Part shown: positions 1-12,190 of the stretch, one piece after another | How positions within the stretch are numbered: the stretch's first letter is position 1 | How the letters are laid out: the number at the start of each line of letters is the position of its first letter | Notes under the pieces: model-generated | Told to the model about the DNA's origin: nothing | The model's input: only the letters and a program-made list of their open reading frames with translations | Databases searched by the model: none | Program-made: the position numbers and the translations under genes | Assembly (NCBI GenBank): GCA_013398015.1 | Contig: VZRR01007595.1 | Location: 530,082-594,081, forward strand | Direction: 5' to 3' | Length of the DNA stretch: 64,000 bases | Source: Oreocharis arfaki | Taxonomy: Eukaryota > Chordata > Aves > Passeriformes > Paramythiidae

Positions 1-2411
1 ATGGGTAACTTTAATTAGGAGGAACACTGCATTTCCTTTGCAGCCAGGCATCCTCATGATTTGTTCACCTTTACACTAACAGGAAAATTTGGACTTGTGC
101 CAGCCAGTGTGCAGTGGTGTGTAGGAAGCCTTCCAGGAACTCATCTCTCAAGTCCTACAGGATGAGCAGGCAGCTCTGATAAGATACTCCAGCTTCTGTA
201 TGCAGGTATCTTTATTGTGCCCAGATATGGTCATTAGTGCAGATGATGTCCAGGCCAGCTGAACAAACAGATGCTCATTCACACCTTGCTCAGTCATAAG
301 GGCTCTGATTTTGAAGGTAAATAGAGGAATTAGTCTGTGCTTCTGATACCATAAAACAATTCACAAGAACAGAGGAAAAATACAGCTCCTGAAACACTAG
401 TTACTGTGTCTCAACACTACCCATGCCATGGGGAAACTGCACAAATAGATCCTAACTCCTCCTTTTTTTTTTCTTTTTTTTTTAAACAAGCCATTTATAG
501 CTGATCTGCAAAACAATTAAAATGTGAACTGACAACATCTGCTGACACTAAGATATACAGCACAGTATAAATGAGGGGTCACTGTAGAGAGTATTGGAAA
601 GGTCACACAAAAAATCAAATGACAGCAACAATTAGATATAAATAAATGGGATAAATGTGAGAAAGCTTTATTGGTATGATGCACACAATAACGGGCAAGT
701 CAAATGCTAGGAATCACTAACAAAATAAAAGAAACACGACACATCATTAATGGAAAAGGTACGAAGAAGAGCAGGAAGGACATTTGCAACTGTGGAGACA
801 GTCTACAGAGATGATGGAGAGGATCAGTGGTAACAGTACTTAGAAAGAGAAGGAATTAGAAGAAATCAGCCTCAGCTGCTTATTTCCTTGTGCATTACCA
901 AATAAGGATCTCCAGTAAAACTAGCATGTTACAGACAAAACACAAAATTCTTCCTATTTAGCTAAGTCGGAATGAATTTGCTGCAGGATGCTGCAGAGGC
1001 CAAATGATTACACGTGATCAAAAAGAACTCAGTAAATTTGTGTCAGAAACACCCCACTTGATGTTTATTAACTACCACCAAGCTCTCTGTGGCCCAAAAA
1101 GCTGCAGAACATTAAATCACAAGAAGTGAAGCGAGTGCTTTGGGGACTGTAGTATTGCACTGCCTGTATTTGCTTTTTTAAGTGTTTTATTTCTAGCACA
1201 TGCTGCAACAGGTTGACCTTTGATTTGACCCGTTATGGTCCCATTATGGTCTCTATTGCTTTAATCAACTGGACATCAAGGTCTTTCCACAATAACAGAG
1301 AAACAACAAGAATTTGGTCAGTAAGGAGAGCTCAGGCTGTACTGTGGTGACAAACTGAAATCATATCAGAAGAAATTAAAGTATTTTGTTCTATTTATAA
1401 ACAGTCCTTAAGCATAAACCTCTCATACTCTGCAAAGCTGAAATCTATTTCAGTCAAAAAAAATTTTTATACATACTCTTCCTGAATTTCTGTAGTTATT
1501 AAAACTTGAATAGACTGGCATATTTTAAAAAAAAACCAAAAAACTTCATGTCAGTATGCTTTCAGAAAACATTATCTCATAGATAGTTCAATGGCAAACA
1601 GTATAGGAAGAATTGAATACATCATGATACAATGAACTAAACATTAAGAAGGCAAAGAACAAATCCCGTCTCAGTCCAGTACAAATTTTGACAAAATTAA
1701 ACTTTCATAACCATTTTCATGCTCGCTTAAAATGTATGATCCTTAGTCACCCTGAACCAGCTTTGACATCTAATGATATTCAGAAAATACTTTTAAGATT
1801 TTATTTTTCATTAAGCTCCTAAAAATGCACTGCATATGTGGCTAATTATCAATTAAAAATTAGTGTTTCTACATCAACTATACTGAAACCATGTATAAGA
1901 AAAATAGAAAATAAAAATGTCCTCAAAAAAGGCAATGCAGGGAACATCAATTAATTCAGTCCAGATTTTGGCAAGGGTATTCTATGAGTAGAAACTTTAT
2001 GATTCTGTTGTGACTTCTCACAACACCTACAAACCTAAAAAATGGTAATGTTTAGATTTTAGACTAAACATACTTAGTCTATTGAATATTATTCCTCATT
2101 GCCCAAGGATTTCTACTTAACAGTCAATATTCTGTAAAACTGACTTTGCAGATATTAAAATGTTCAGGTTTTTGTGAATAATAATTGCTTTGAAGTTAGA
2201 TAGTTGATTTGCCTGACTGTAATATTTGCTTATTTGTTTTAAAAGGTGATAAAAATGTGGATATTCATCCTAAAAATTTTTTCCCTAAGATTACAAAAAC
2301 CTTAAAAAATCATAACTGAATTATGCAAAGATTTTTTCTTTTAGACCACACTTCAGATGTAATTGTTTGAAGTAACTGAGTAAGCTAAAAAGATACAGCT
2401 TTATACCTGTG
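1..2411. other. AT-rich unique sequence, no gene seen
   Basis: I see no gene-like frame, RNA gene or recognisable repeat here. The only simple tract is a T-run broken by one C at 463-483. Codon-like structure is absent and stops are frequent in all frames. Confidence 0.7.
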
Positions 2412-2890
2412 CTTCATTTCCCAGGGAGCTGTATGTTTTCAGAAGGGTAAGGCACTGGCTGTGGGGGCTGCCACCCTCCTCTGTGAGGAGAGGCTGGGGC
2501 TACCCGGGGCTGGACACATCCAGTTCCATCTCCAATCCATTCACCACAAGGTATGGAGAGGAGAGGAGAGGAGAGGAGAGGAGAAGAGAGGAGAGGAGAG
2601 GAGAGGAGAGGATGACTGAAAGGAATGAGAAACGATTCTGCAGATACCCAGGTCAGTGAAGAAGGAGCAGGAGGAAGTTCTCCAGCTGCTGGAACTGGGA
2701 TTCCCCTGCAGCCCCTGCTGAAGCCTATAATGAAGCTGGTTGTCTGTCTGTCACGCATGCAGAACCATTCAGGACCAGGCTCCTGGTAGCAACTGTGGCT
2801 TGCAGAGGACCCGCACTGGAGCAGTCTGTTCCTGAATGAATGACACACATGAAGGACCCATGCTGGAGCAGGGGAGCAGCATAACGTGGA
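2412..2890. repeat. LTR-like avian interspersed repeat, degraded
   Basis: This GC-richer block sits abruptly in AT-rich DNA. It contains two 19-bp direct copies of a unit reading AGGACCC..CTGGAGCAG (2806-2824 and 2853-2871), separated by a 47-bp period. From memory, this unit and the text around 2640-2710 (a run containing CCCAGGTCAGTGAAGAAGG and ATTCCCCTGCAGCCCCTG) resemble LTR-derived repeats common in bird genomes. No terminal TG..CA ends or target-site duplication can be fixed, and the sense strand is not clear. A 144-residue frame on the minus strand lies wholly inside and is not a gene, since part of it is translated microsatellite (LLSSP repeats). Confidence 0.55.
2554..2611. repeat. 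(GGAGA)n microsatellite
   Basis: About eleven GGAGA-type units with one GAAGA interruption near 2583, lying inside the LTR-like repeat. It is purine-only on the plus strand, so it is a plausible site of length polymorphism. Confidence 0.9.
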
Positions 2891-5800
2891 TACTTTGGGA
2901 AATTCAGTCTTTATTCCTCAGGAACAGTTGACTTGGATCGCATCTCTTTGCTTCTAGATAAAATCTCTACAGCTATTGGAGCCATTCTAGCGTGATTTTC
3001 ACTTTTCATAGGATCATATTAAGTTTTTGCAAGAAATCTCTAGTTAAATACTTGGGGCTCTGAGAAGATGTAAGAGTGAAATATCATTCTGGAAATCAGT
3101 GTGAAAATGCCAAACTTTCCGTCATTCCCATTGTGTAAGGTGCCCATGTGGCTTCTAAATTTAATTCTTGCTTCTGTGAAGAGAGCTAAGAAGCATGTGA
3201 GCATGTAGGCATGCACTGTATCATAGCAAGGCTGCTTCATCTTAAACAGTCAAAGGAGAGTTATGAGCTTTTGGTCTCCACCTTTGCCAAGAGATCTAAT
3301 TAAAATGAAGAATTACATGGGTGCTGAGGCAGGAGCTGGACTTGTCAAGCACACAATTCTGCATGCTCAGCAGTTAAATGTGGGTGCAAGGAACTTTTCT
3401 ATTACTGATTGTATATAGATGTATGATTTCCATCTTCTTGGTAAAATAATAAAATATTTTTTGAAGCAACTTGAGTGCTATTAATAATGCTACAACCAAC
3501 AACATAACAGAAAATGAAATACTGAAATTAAATATTTCTTTCAGTATTACTGATATTTTCCACATGCAAGTATTGGTTAAAAAAGCAGACCGGGAAATAT
3601 TTTCATTTTAATTATTTAGACATAGATTACAAATAAATATAGACATTATTAGGAAACTCTAAGATGTATTTTTAGTCATTGTATTAGCCAATGTACAGTG
3701 GGTGTGAAGAAAGTAGTGATTACAAAGCATGAAAAAATGACAGTGCTATGAAACAACATATAGAGGTTTTAGGAACAATGAGATATTAAAACACGTCCCA
3801 TTGCACCTTGCACATTATTTTTCTATAGTAGGTATAGTAGGTATGTTGATTACATAAGTGACTGGAAAGTGAAAAGAAGTGTATCCAACACTATCTTAAA
3901 GTATTTCTCACTGACAGCTATGCAGGATGACCTGTGCTTTAATATTACTCCATTCAGCAGCTATGAAATGGCTGAGTGCAAAGTAACGGCACTATAAAAA
4001 TCTACAAATGTGAGGATGAGTTGAAAATTAGGCCAAGGAAAAGACTGCTCTGGGAGGTTTGAAAAGTAGGATAGATTTCCCAATATAAGTGTTTTAAAAA
4101 TTGATATTTTATCGAATGGTGCCACTTGACCTAGTCAAAATGGTGCTTATTTTGGAGATAAGCAATACTAAGTCATAGAGCAGGCCCTCTGAGTACGGAA
4201 AAGATTTGTACATCATTGTCAAAACTGTTAAATTAAATAAGGTTTTTTCCTTTTCCTAGAGCTATGAAAATACGGATGTTGATAAAACTCATCTCTCGGA
4301 ATCATACAAAATTTTGTTTGCAGTCTTAAGAAAGGAATTTAATCCTGAACAGGAACAGGGCCATTATATATCTGAAATGTGATATATTCTTCTGGGGATG
4401 CTTTGGCTCTCTCAGTCATTCTGTAAAGGAAGGTAGGGGTGGGATGGCTGGAAGTGCCTGCTCCAAGTTGCTTTAACTAGAAGCTGCAGCATCTCAGGAC
4501 ATGGCATCAAAGAATTCAGCAGATTAAAGCAACAAATATTTTCTCTGACTATTATCACTAAGTGATGCTGCACCTTCAATGAGTTTACTATTTGTGACAC
4601 TGTATTAAAGAATTGCCAGTCTACAGGAGGAACATTCAAATATTAAAATATTTGAAAAACATGAAATGAAATTCATGGAATGTTTCCCTTAGAGAATCAC
4701 CCAAAATTATAAAGCATTGCAATTTTATTCCAGAAATATTACTGTAAAAGATTCAGTATGAAGACTTTCTCTACAATGGTATAAACATGCAAAATTCCTC
4801 TTCAAGTAAGGGGAAGTTTTGCAGTATTACAAGGACACATAGAAAATCCTTTTATCAGCGAATCAGTCTTTTTCCAGACAGTGCAAATATTTGATGTTCA
4901 TAGAATTTTTGTTTAAGTAGCATAGGATTGCACTGCATTTCATTGACTATCTCATGCAAAAAGAAGTTAAAGAGATGTTAAACAGTGGCACAAACAGAAA
5001 TCTCTTAAGACGTGTGTCTGTAACTGACCGAAGAAATTAGTCAATCTAATCTGAATTGCAGATCAACCACTGTATGGATTTACTAGCAATATTAAATTAA
5101 CAATACACAAAACAAGTTCAGCATGATTTTGCTGATAACTGTAATTCATTTTCATGTATATTGAGTAACATCTTCCATAATAGTTATTGAAAATAGTGTA
5201 AATGTTACTTTACTGAAGAATTTTTAACAGATGTTTTTTCTGATCTACCATTCCCAGATAAATTTATACAGAGCACAGCATCCAGTTTGTCGATCTTTTT
5301 TGTTTCTACTCATAAATTATTTAGTTCAAGCAAATAATTCACAACATTCATGCTTGAAATCAGGGCATAAACTACAACTAGAGATCTCAGAGAACCATAA
5401 TAAATCACCATATATCCACATAAATCTCCACTAATGATCTGATGTGTAAAAATGGCAGGTCATTCATACAGTTTAGAAACAAAAACTGAGTTCATTCAAG
5501 GGGTTATAAAGCAGGTAATCATTATTTACAGTATCAGAGTCATTATAGTAGTATTTCATCTACAGATTTTTAGATAACAGCTTCACTGTAAAATGTGAAT
5601 CAAAATACAAGTAAATTCTTACATAATGAGCTAAGATTAGCATTTTTTTACTCCTTATTATTCAATTCATTATTTGTTATTTCTCTTATTAGAATGAAAG
5701 TGTTAAATAAATTATTTAACCATGTACTTGTTTGGAAGCTGTTATATCTCAGGAGTGACTAAAATCGGTGCAGGTGATATCTGTAAGAACTGATGAGAAA

Positions 5801-6599
5801 ATGTTAAGCACTACAAAGCAGAAAGAATTGACAAGGAAGTAAGAGGAAAAATCATTAGATCCGTCTTTGCTCTGATTTACAACCTTTGCAAACACACAGT
5901 GGTGGATTTCCATGGTTATGAATCATTATGTCTCTTCCAGAACCAATGGAAAGATCCATGTTTAGGCCATCTGAAGCTCTGTCCAATATCTGGAAGCAGA
6001 TGCTGCCAAGGACTAGGGGACAAAGATGAATTTAGCCCTGTCTGATTCACTGAGGGCCTTGGACGTTAATGAAAGTACTGCCTGAAAAAAAAGTCTGTTT
6101 ATTTTTACTCCTTTTCACTGATGACCATCAGTGGATGCACATGAAATGCCTGTCTTTTTTTCTCTCAGTCATTTAATATTACCTTATTTGCAACCTCTAG
6201 AACACTCAGTTAAAGTAGAAACGCATATTAATTGTTTTATTCCGTTTCTGCTCTGTCAGCACTCTCTCTCATTTAATATATACCAGCCAATGCATAATGT
6301 CATCCCCTTTCTTAAAAACTGGAAGGAATACAAATAAAAGGAAAACAAAATGGTATTACTATGGGATGGTAATTCTGAAGCATTCTCATCATTAGCAGGC
6401 ATTGTCTATTAGAGTCTTTGTTTTATATACTTTCCCTTACTGTGCAACACGAACTCCTCTCCCACCATAAGGGTTAGAAAGAGGGTTTTTCTTCTTCCTA
6501 CATCTCTGGTGAAAACAGGGAAAACAGCATGATCCTGACTGAACAGAAATTTGTTCTGGAGAGCTGTGTTGAAGATTTCTCAAATTCCCATCACACTGG
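2891..6599. other. AT-rich unique sequence, no gene seen
   Basis: No coding frame longer than about 75 codons, no recognisable repeat and no RNA gene. The text around 5880-6050 is slightly richer in GC and could be a very old repeat, but I cannot name it. Confidence 0.65.
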
Positions 6600-6960
6600 C
6601 TTAACTTACAGTCCAGGTTCTAGGTATCCACGGAGGCATGTTCACGGGGCCTTCAGTGGTCGCAGATGCCATCTGTCCCACAACTTGAGATGATCTATGT
6701 TTGCCCGGTGATGTGTGTATGAGCAGTTCCTTCTTTGCACGGTTTGTCAAAGTGGGAGTTTTTGGCTGGGTGCACTACCCAGGATGTGCTAACCAGGTCT
6801 CACCTCCGGCAGGCCTGGAGTTAGCACCATTCTGTCACTCCATTCTGTGCATATCTCATGGCAAAGTCTTTCTGTGGCCTTAACAGTGTCTGAGACAGGC
6901 AACTGTGCTCTTTAAGTCCTCATAGACCTTCAGGGAAAGACACCGAGTTGATCAGAGGCA
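6600..6960. other. Unclassified GC-richer segment
   Basis: GC and CpG density rise here (for example CCCGGTG, TTCACGGGG and CCTCCGGCAGG) relative to both flanks, typical of an old inserted repeat in this genome. No ends, direct repeats or protein similarity were recognised. An open frame at 6701-6883 has no recognisable motif. Confidence 0.35.
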
Positions 6961-9392
6961 AGTGCAAAAAATTCTCGTGTGCAGATTCCTGGCTTCATTC
7001 TTTTTGTAGAAGTTGATCAAGAGCCAGTAGGTAGCATTTTTTGGTGACAATAGCATTTTATGTTCTGATGTTCTCTTCTACAGACAAGTATTTATCGAGG
7101 GCAGATTAAAGGCCAGATAAACAAGCAGAGTTTATGGGCTGCTAGTTGTTTTGGCATATCCAGGAAAAAAAAGTCCTGAGCTGCACTAAGAAGAGAACAG
7201 CAAGAGAAAATACAGGTGTAACAGATAGCAAAGGAGCAGATGCAAAAGAGTAAATGCAGCTGGCCAAGTCTTACTAAACTAAGATGACAACAACATGAGA
7301 AATGGCAGAAATGAAAATCTATGTATAAAAAGAGGCATTACCTTACAGAACTGCTGACCAAGGTGGAATTTTCCAGGGCAACCACATCATGAATAACAAG
7401 AAGGTGTAAAAAGTCAGCAAAACTGAGGTCCCTGGGGAAAGAGTAAATAGGAATAGCTGATGGTAAAGATGAAGAAACTGCACAGTGAAAAGAGCTGTAG
7501 AAAAGGGTAGTAAATCATGTCATTGGGGAATGATCAGGAACACGTCACCCAGCCCTGTGCTTCATCACCATAATTTAGACTGGAACCACACTTTCCACTC
7601 TAATTATGTATGACTTTCCTCCAAGACCCTGGGGGACATGAGTCAATTCTCCCTATCATCAGTGAGGGAACATCAGGACATTCTTCCTACCATCAACCAG
7701 AGGATGCCTGGAGAGCACAACTTATTAAGGCCTTTTCCTCTCTTCAGCATTTGAACTGAGTGTCACATTACAATGCTTTTCTATAGCTTAGTATACATTT
7801 ATATAATAAGAATTTTATTTAAATAAATATATATATTTATTAAGGAAATGGCTTAAACTGCAGAGCTGAAGAATACCACTCTTTCTACCATTTTGGGGCT
7901 GCTTTTACTCTTGGCATGGCTTTCATCCTGAATGCAAGAGCAGTAATTCAAACTTTTTAATAAGCATAAAAACAACTTCTAGCTTACAGGGTATCTCTTT
8001 CAAAGGTCTCTGTATTTTGTGATGGAAGTGGCAGGAATCAATGACCTGGACTCCATTTAAAGCCCTTCTTGATAATTTCTAAGTTATGATTGAGACATTT
8101 TGAATATGTCGTACTGTCTTGTCCTCTAATGGAGGTTATTTACATCTGGTTTTAACTAAGGAAGTCTTTATTCTCAGAAATAGGAGAGGATTGAACCCAC
8201 TCTTTTCACCCTTGCTGATAGAACCACATGGTTCTAGCAGAGTAGTTCAAGAGGAAATGCTGGAGGAAAATTAAAGTGAACTGCCTTTTAAAATGGTGTA
8301 ATGGTGTAGGATACAGAATTTAGGTGGTTGAATTCAATAGTTTAACTTGGAACATGTAAGGCTATTATATTATTTTTTTAACCTTTCACTTTAAAATATG
8401 CTTGTTCACACTCTGACATATTGTAGCATCTAAAAGAGCTGGGCATATTTTAGATTAACGGCATGCATCTTTAATTATGTTCTCTGTAGTTAATAGTTTT
8501 GAGAATTCTGCTCTATTAAAGAGCTTTAGCCCATCAAAAAGGTTTTCCTGAGCTTCTCTGACTCTACATTATAGCCGACACCAATGCCACACCAGTCTGC
8601 ACGTGATTCTCAGATGCACACACCCTAAACTTCTTCCCACAGAGATTAATAAAGTTACTGCTTAGTACTCACACTCAGGCTTTGTTCTCCATGTGAAATA
8701 TTCAGCTCTGTACGGCTCTGTGTGACTGTACATCAGTTGATAGCCAGCAGGACTAGGTTTTCAGATTAAATAGTATGAGTATAATAGAATTAAAAATGTA
8801 TCGTATCATTGTAAAATATGATACATATAATAATAAAATATATTATGTAATATATATGATATATAATAATAGTATCATTAAAATTATTAAAAGAATGATT
8901 GAAAATTATTAAAAGAAACAGTAACCAAATGCAGCAATTGCTACCCATGTTGAGCTACAAATAAACTTCTCTGTGAAACTAGTTGTTGTGCATACCATGC
9001 TGACCAGGTCTTATTGCTGCAGCTCTTGAGTATCAAGTTCTAACAAGTGTATAAGGTATAAAAAACTAAAAGGAGATTATTCCTTGTTGCACACCAGACA
9101 ACAGACTCACTTATATTTTCCTAAGAGTGCTAGGTACAAGAAGGTCAGGAGTTGTATACAACACATTGATTCAAATCTGCTGTTCTCAACATTTCTTGAT
9201 ACACCCACATACATTCAGAGACTTTAGGAATAAACTATTTGCTCACTAGGAACGTGCATGGAGGAATAGGCAAATCTCACAAGTACCAGGTGCTGTACTG
9301 AGTTTGCTAATTGTAGTTGAACTTTGGGACCTTAGCCTTCAAGAATGACCTTGGCCGACCAAAACAGAGATGAGATAAAGGGTTACGTTTGT
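6961..9392. other. AT-rich sequence, no gene seen
   Basis: No gene recognised. 7540-7740 reads like part of an old retroelement by composition only. 7796-7846 and 8810-8880 are very AT-rich, the second a degenerate ATA/TATATA microsatellite. Confidence 0.6.
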
Positions 9393-10175
9393 TTAATGTT
9401 CTGGGCTGGAAGGGATTTCTAAGGTACTCCAACTCTAACATATGCTGAAAGCAGGCCTAACTGAAGCTAGATCAGGCACCTCAAGCTACGTCTTAATGAA
9501 TTTTTCAAATCTTCAATGAGGTAGATTCTGTAATCTTCATGGACATTTTTGAAAGCCCTCTAGTGCTTAAAATTTTAAACTTTTTTTTTACTTATTACTT
9601 TGTCAAAAATTCTGTTGCATCCTTTTAATATGCAACTGTGATAAATATTGTGACTCTATCTATCCTTTAGAAGTACTCTTAGACCACTGAAGACAGCAAA
9701 AAAGTCCTCTCTTTTCCTTCTCTTTTACAGGCAAACAGCCCACTTCCTCAGATTTTCCTTGTATGTTGGCTTTTGTGGGACACTTTTAACAGGTTACCAG
9801 TTAGATTTATAACTGTGACTCCTATTCACAACTCAATCCATTTTTTCAGTCTGTCCATTCAGTCCATATCTTTCTAATTCAATTACAAGAATGCCATGGG
9901 AATCCAGGTACTCTACCTCAAAGATCCAGACATCACGTGTGTAGATTTGGCACAATTTTATCTTTGGAACTTCCGTGATGACTGCTCCCTGTCATCTTCT
10001 TTATGTGTCTGGACATGCCTTCCACAAAGATTAAATTCATGGACTAACCTGGCGGTAGGGTGAGGCTGACCTACCTGCAGTTCTCCTAGCCTTCCTTCTT
10101 GTCCTTCAAAAATTGAAATGGTAGTTGTCTTTTTACAGTCACCAGGAACCTTCCAATCAGACACCTTGCCCAATT
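9393..10175 (-). mobile_element. CR1 LINE, old degraded copy (3' region to reverse transcriptase)
   Basis: CR1 is the dominant avian non-LTR retrotransposon; its ORF2 encodes an endonuclease and a reverse transcriptase. Read on the plus strand, 9400-9480 matches the antisense of the CR1 3' region (GGCTGGAAGGGATTTCTAAGG, then AAGCAGGCC..CTAGATCAGG). At 9720-9760 comes the antisense of the region with CTTCCTCAG. From about 9800 it becomes antisense reverse transcriptase. On the minus strand, 10173 down to about 10110 translates to GKVSDWKVPGDCKKTTTISI and then GQEGRLGELQVGQP, clearly the GEVP.DWK..NI.PIFKKG conserved block of CR1. Part of the C-terminal reverse transcriptase is missing between the 3' region and this block, so there is an internal deletion. 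Stops and frameshifts are abundant; the copy is dead. Confidence 0.75.
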
Positions 10176-10243
10176 ACTGTTACTTTTAAAATAGGGTAGT
10201 GCGGCACTGCAATGACATTGGCTGTCCTGGATATTAACCAATC

Positions 10244-10286
10244 TTCCCTTCCCTTCCCTTCCCTTCCCTTCCCTTCCCTTCCCTTC
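10244..10286. repeat. (CCCTT)n microsatellite ending at an N
   Basis: About eight CCCTT units, pyrimidine-only on the plus strand, ending in CG immediately before the undetermined base at 10287. The true array length is uncertain because the assembly breaks here. Confidence 0.9.
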
Positions 10287-10287
10287 G
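10287..10287. other. Single undetermined base (assembly join)
   Basis: One of three isolated Ns in the window. It lies exactly between the CCCTT array and the CR1 fragment, so the boundary of both is not reliable. Confidence 0.9.
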
Positions 10288-10671
10288 NCTGGCAGGGCCG
10301 CTCTGGATCTGTTCATCCCCCAGCCTGTGTTGATACAGGGGGCTGCCCTGACCCAGCTGCAGCACATTGCACTTGGCCTTGTTGAACCTCATGACATTCC
10401 CATCAGCCTGCTTCTTGAGCTTCTCCAGGTCCCTCTGGATGGCATCCCATCCTTCAGGTGTGTCAACTGCACCACTCAGCTTGGTGTCACCTGCAAATCT
10501 GCTGAGGGTGCATTCAATCCTTTTGCCTATGTCATTGGTGAAGATATTAAATTACACTGGTCCCAGTAGAGACCCCTGAGGGACATCACTTGCCCCTGAT
10601 GTCTATTGGGACTCCTAACCATTGCCCATACCCTCTGCACGCAACCATCCCAAGATGTCCCTGTCCACACC
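10288..10671 (-). mobile_element. CR1 LINE ORF2 fragment (reverse transcriptase, C-terminal part)
   Basis: On the minus strand the sequence reads through a well-known CR1 reverse-transcriptase stretch: first a DGCVQRV block, then, after a frame change, VPQGS..GPV.FNIFTNDI, then KLSGAVDTPEGWDAIQRDL, then FNKAKCNVLQLGQGSPLYQH and a final LGDEQIQSGPA just before the N at 10287. This corresponds to the palm and thumb-side part of the enzyme. The active-site motif that in the family is FADDTKLSG reads FAGDTKLSG here, so one of the two catalytic aspartates is replaced by glycine. The frame from about 10540 to 10288 has no stop, so this copy is younger than the one at 9393-10175. The plus-strand open frames here are shadows of this antisense coding text. 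Confidence 0.9.
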
Positions 10672-10730
10672 AAAGGGCTTGAAACTAGATGATCTTTGAG
10701 AGTCCCTTTCACATTCTAAGATTCTATGAG
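10672..10730 (+). mobile_element. CR1 3' end, opposite orientation
   Basis: The segment reads GAAACTAGATGATCTTTGAG, then CCCTTTCA, then ATTCTAAGATTCTATGAG. This is the sense-strand 3' terminus of a CR1 element, with its ATTCTATG-type terminal repeat. It directly abuts the minus-strand reverse-transcriptase fragment. It may be a separate insertion or the tail of a 5'-inverted one. Confidence 0.75.
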
Positions 10731-11879
10731 ATAGCAAATAAGGAATTAGAATAAAAGTTTGAAAGAAAATGGAAGCTGCCATAAAACTGTCTTTTTATTT
10801 CCACAACCCCTCATTGTCTGCCATTTATTTACAGTCTTCTGACATAAATTCATTAAAGGTTTAGATTGATGAAAAGAAAAAGATAATTTTCTCTGTGCCC
10901 AGAGTCAGTGTAATCATTGCAGAAAAGATTACTAATACAGTTTTATACCTGTAGATATGAATTCAGATTTAGACAACAGTTATTTTCTCATATAACTTTG
11001 TAGTGTTAGCATGAAAATTCTTAAAAGAAATTAACTATTACTTTTGTTTTTTACTTTTTTTTTTAATATATCAGTCACTAAGTGAAGTTTTCTATAAGAC
11101 ATAAAACAAACAAAGAATTAATGGAAAATAGTGGAGATTCAGGATATTAATAGAGTGCTGTAAAAAACTTTGTAAATTGCTGAAATTTCCTCAATTTTTT
11201 TCAAAGCAAGATATTCATCATATACATATCAGACATATAAACATTCTGAGAAAGACCATTATTTATCCCATTATACAATTTCATTGTTTGCTCACAATCT
11301 ATTAAGTCAGTTATGTTTAATCTATTACATTTCTAAGAAAAACTTAGTTCCAAAATAAAATCACTTCTAGATGTGGATCCCTGGATCATTTCTATTAGTA
11401 GGGTTATTTCTACTGTCTTCCATTCATTTGCAGTGAAAACCTAAATAATTTCTAGCAGTTTCTTAACCTTCTTGAATCAAATGTACTGTAAGTTAACTAT
11501 GACAAGAAGCAGCTGTATTGTGCTCCATCGCTAAGATGAAAAGAACAGCATTAAGACCTGGTGGGCTTCCTAAGACAAACATTGATTCCATGAAAATTAT
11601 GGGCTTTGTTCCCAGAACTATAAAAAAAATTTGGGATGAATTCACTGCATAACTCTGACAAGGGGAAAAACCAGTGTCATACTGAGAAGGACCACTGGCA
11701 GAAGGTAGCACCCGTGGTAGCTAGAACAACGGATGGCATTGCATAATTAAGAGAGTCTGTACTTGAAAACACAATGCAGTCTAATAATTTCAGGGAGTAG
11801 ATCAAAGTCTCTGCTGCCAGAAAAGACAGTTATGCTAATTCTTCCATTTTTGGGGTGAGTGTTCTAGGCTCTGTGGGAC
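10731..11879. other. AT-rich unique sequence, no gene seen
   Basis: No coding, RNA or repeat signal beyond T-runs near 11043-11065. Nothing recognised. Confidence 0.65.
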
Positions 11880-12190
11880 AAGAGTAGTGAACTTTTATTT
11901 AGGCTTAGCTAAGAAGTTTTGTTTAGGCCTTTGTGATCGACCCTCCCTTAGACCTCCCTTCCCTGAGCCTTCTCCCACTCCTGCCCATAGCCCAAGAACC
12001 CATTTCAGCTCAGTTAGTGGCCATCAGTCCCCACTTGCTCAGTGGGCAGCTCCTGCAACTCTTAGAGCCCATCCCATAAGGATTGAGCAGGAATCTACTA
12101 GGCCTCCCTGTACCCTGCTACACCATGCCAGTATTTCAGACAGCTATCTTGCCAGTTTGGGAATTCAGCGGAAAGAGGCTGTTTAGAATC
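11880..12190. other. Unclassified C-rich segment
   Basis: The plus strand is rich in CCTCCC, CCCACTC and CCCATAG text, standing out from AT-rich flanks. It holds a 99-codon frame (11887-12186) with no recognisable domain. Composition suggests an old LTR or other repeat; no ends were found. Confidence 0.35.

Noticed and set aside
10086..10367. Minus-strand 93-codon frame with GREGK repeats
   Set aside because: It is the CR1 fragment running through the N and the translated CCCTT microsatellite into another frame.
10327..10579. Two plus-strand open frames of 70 and 80 codons
   Set aside because: They are the antisense shadow of the CR1 reverse-transcriptase text on the minus strand, which gives clear family motifs.
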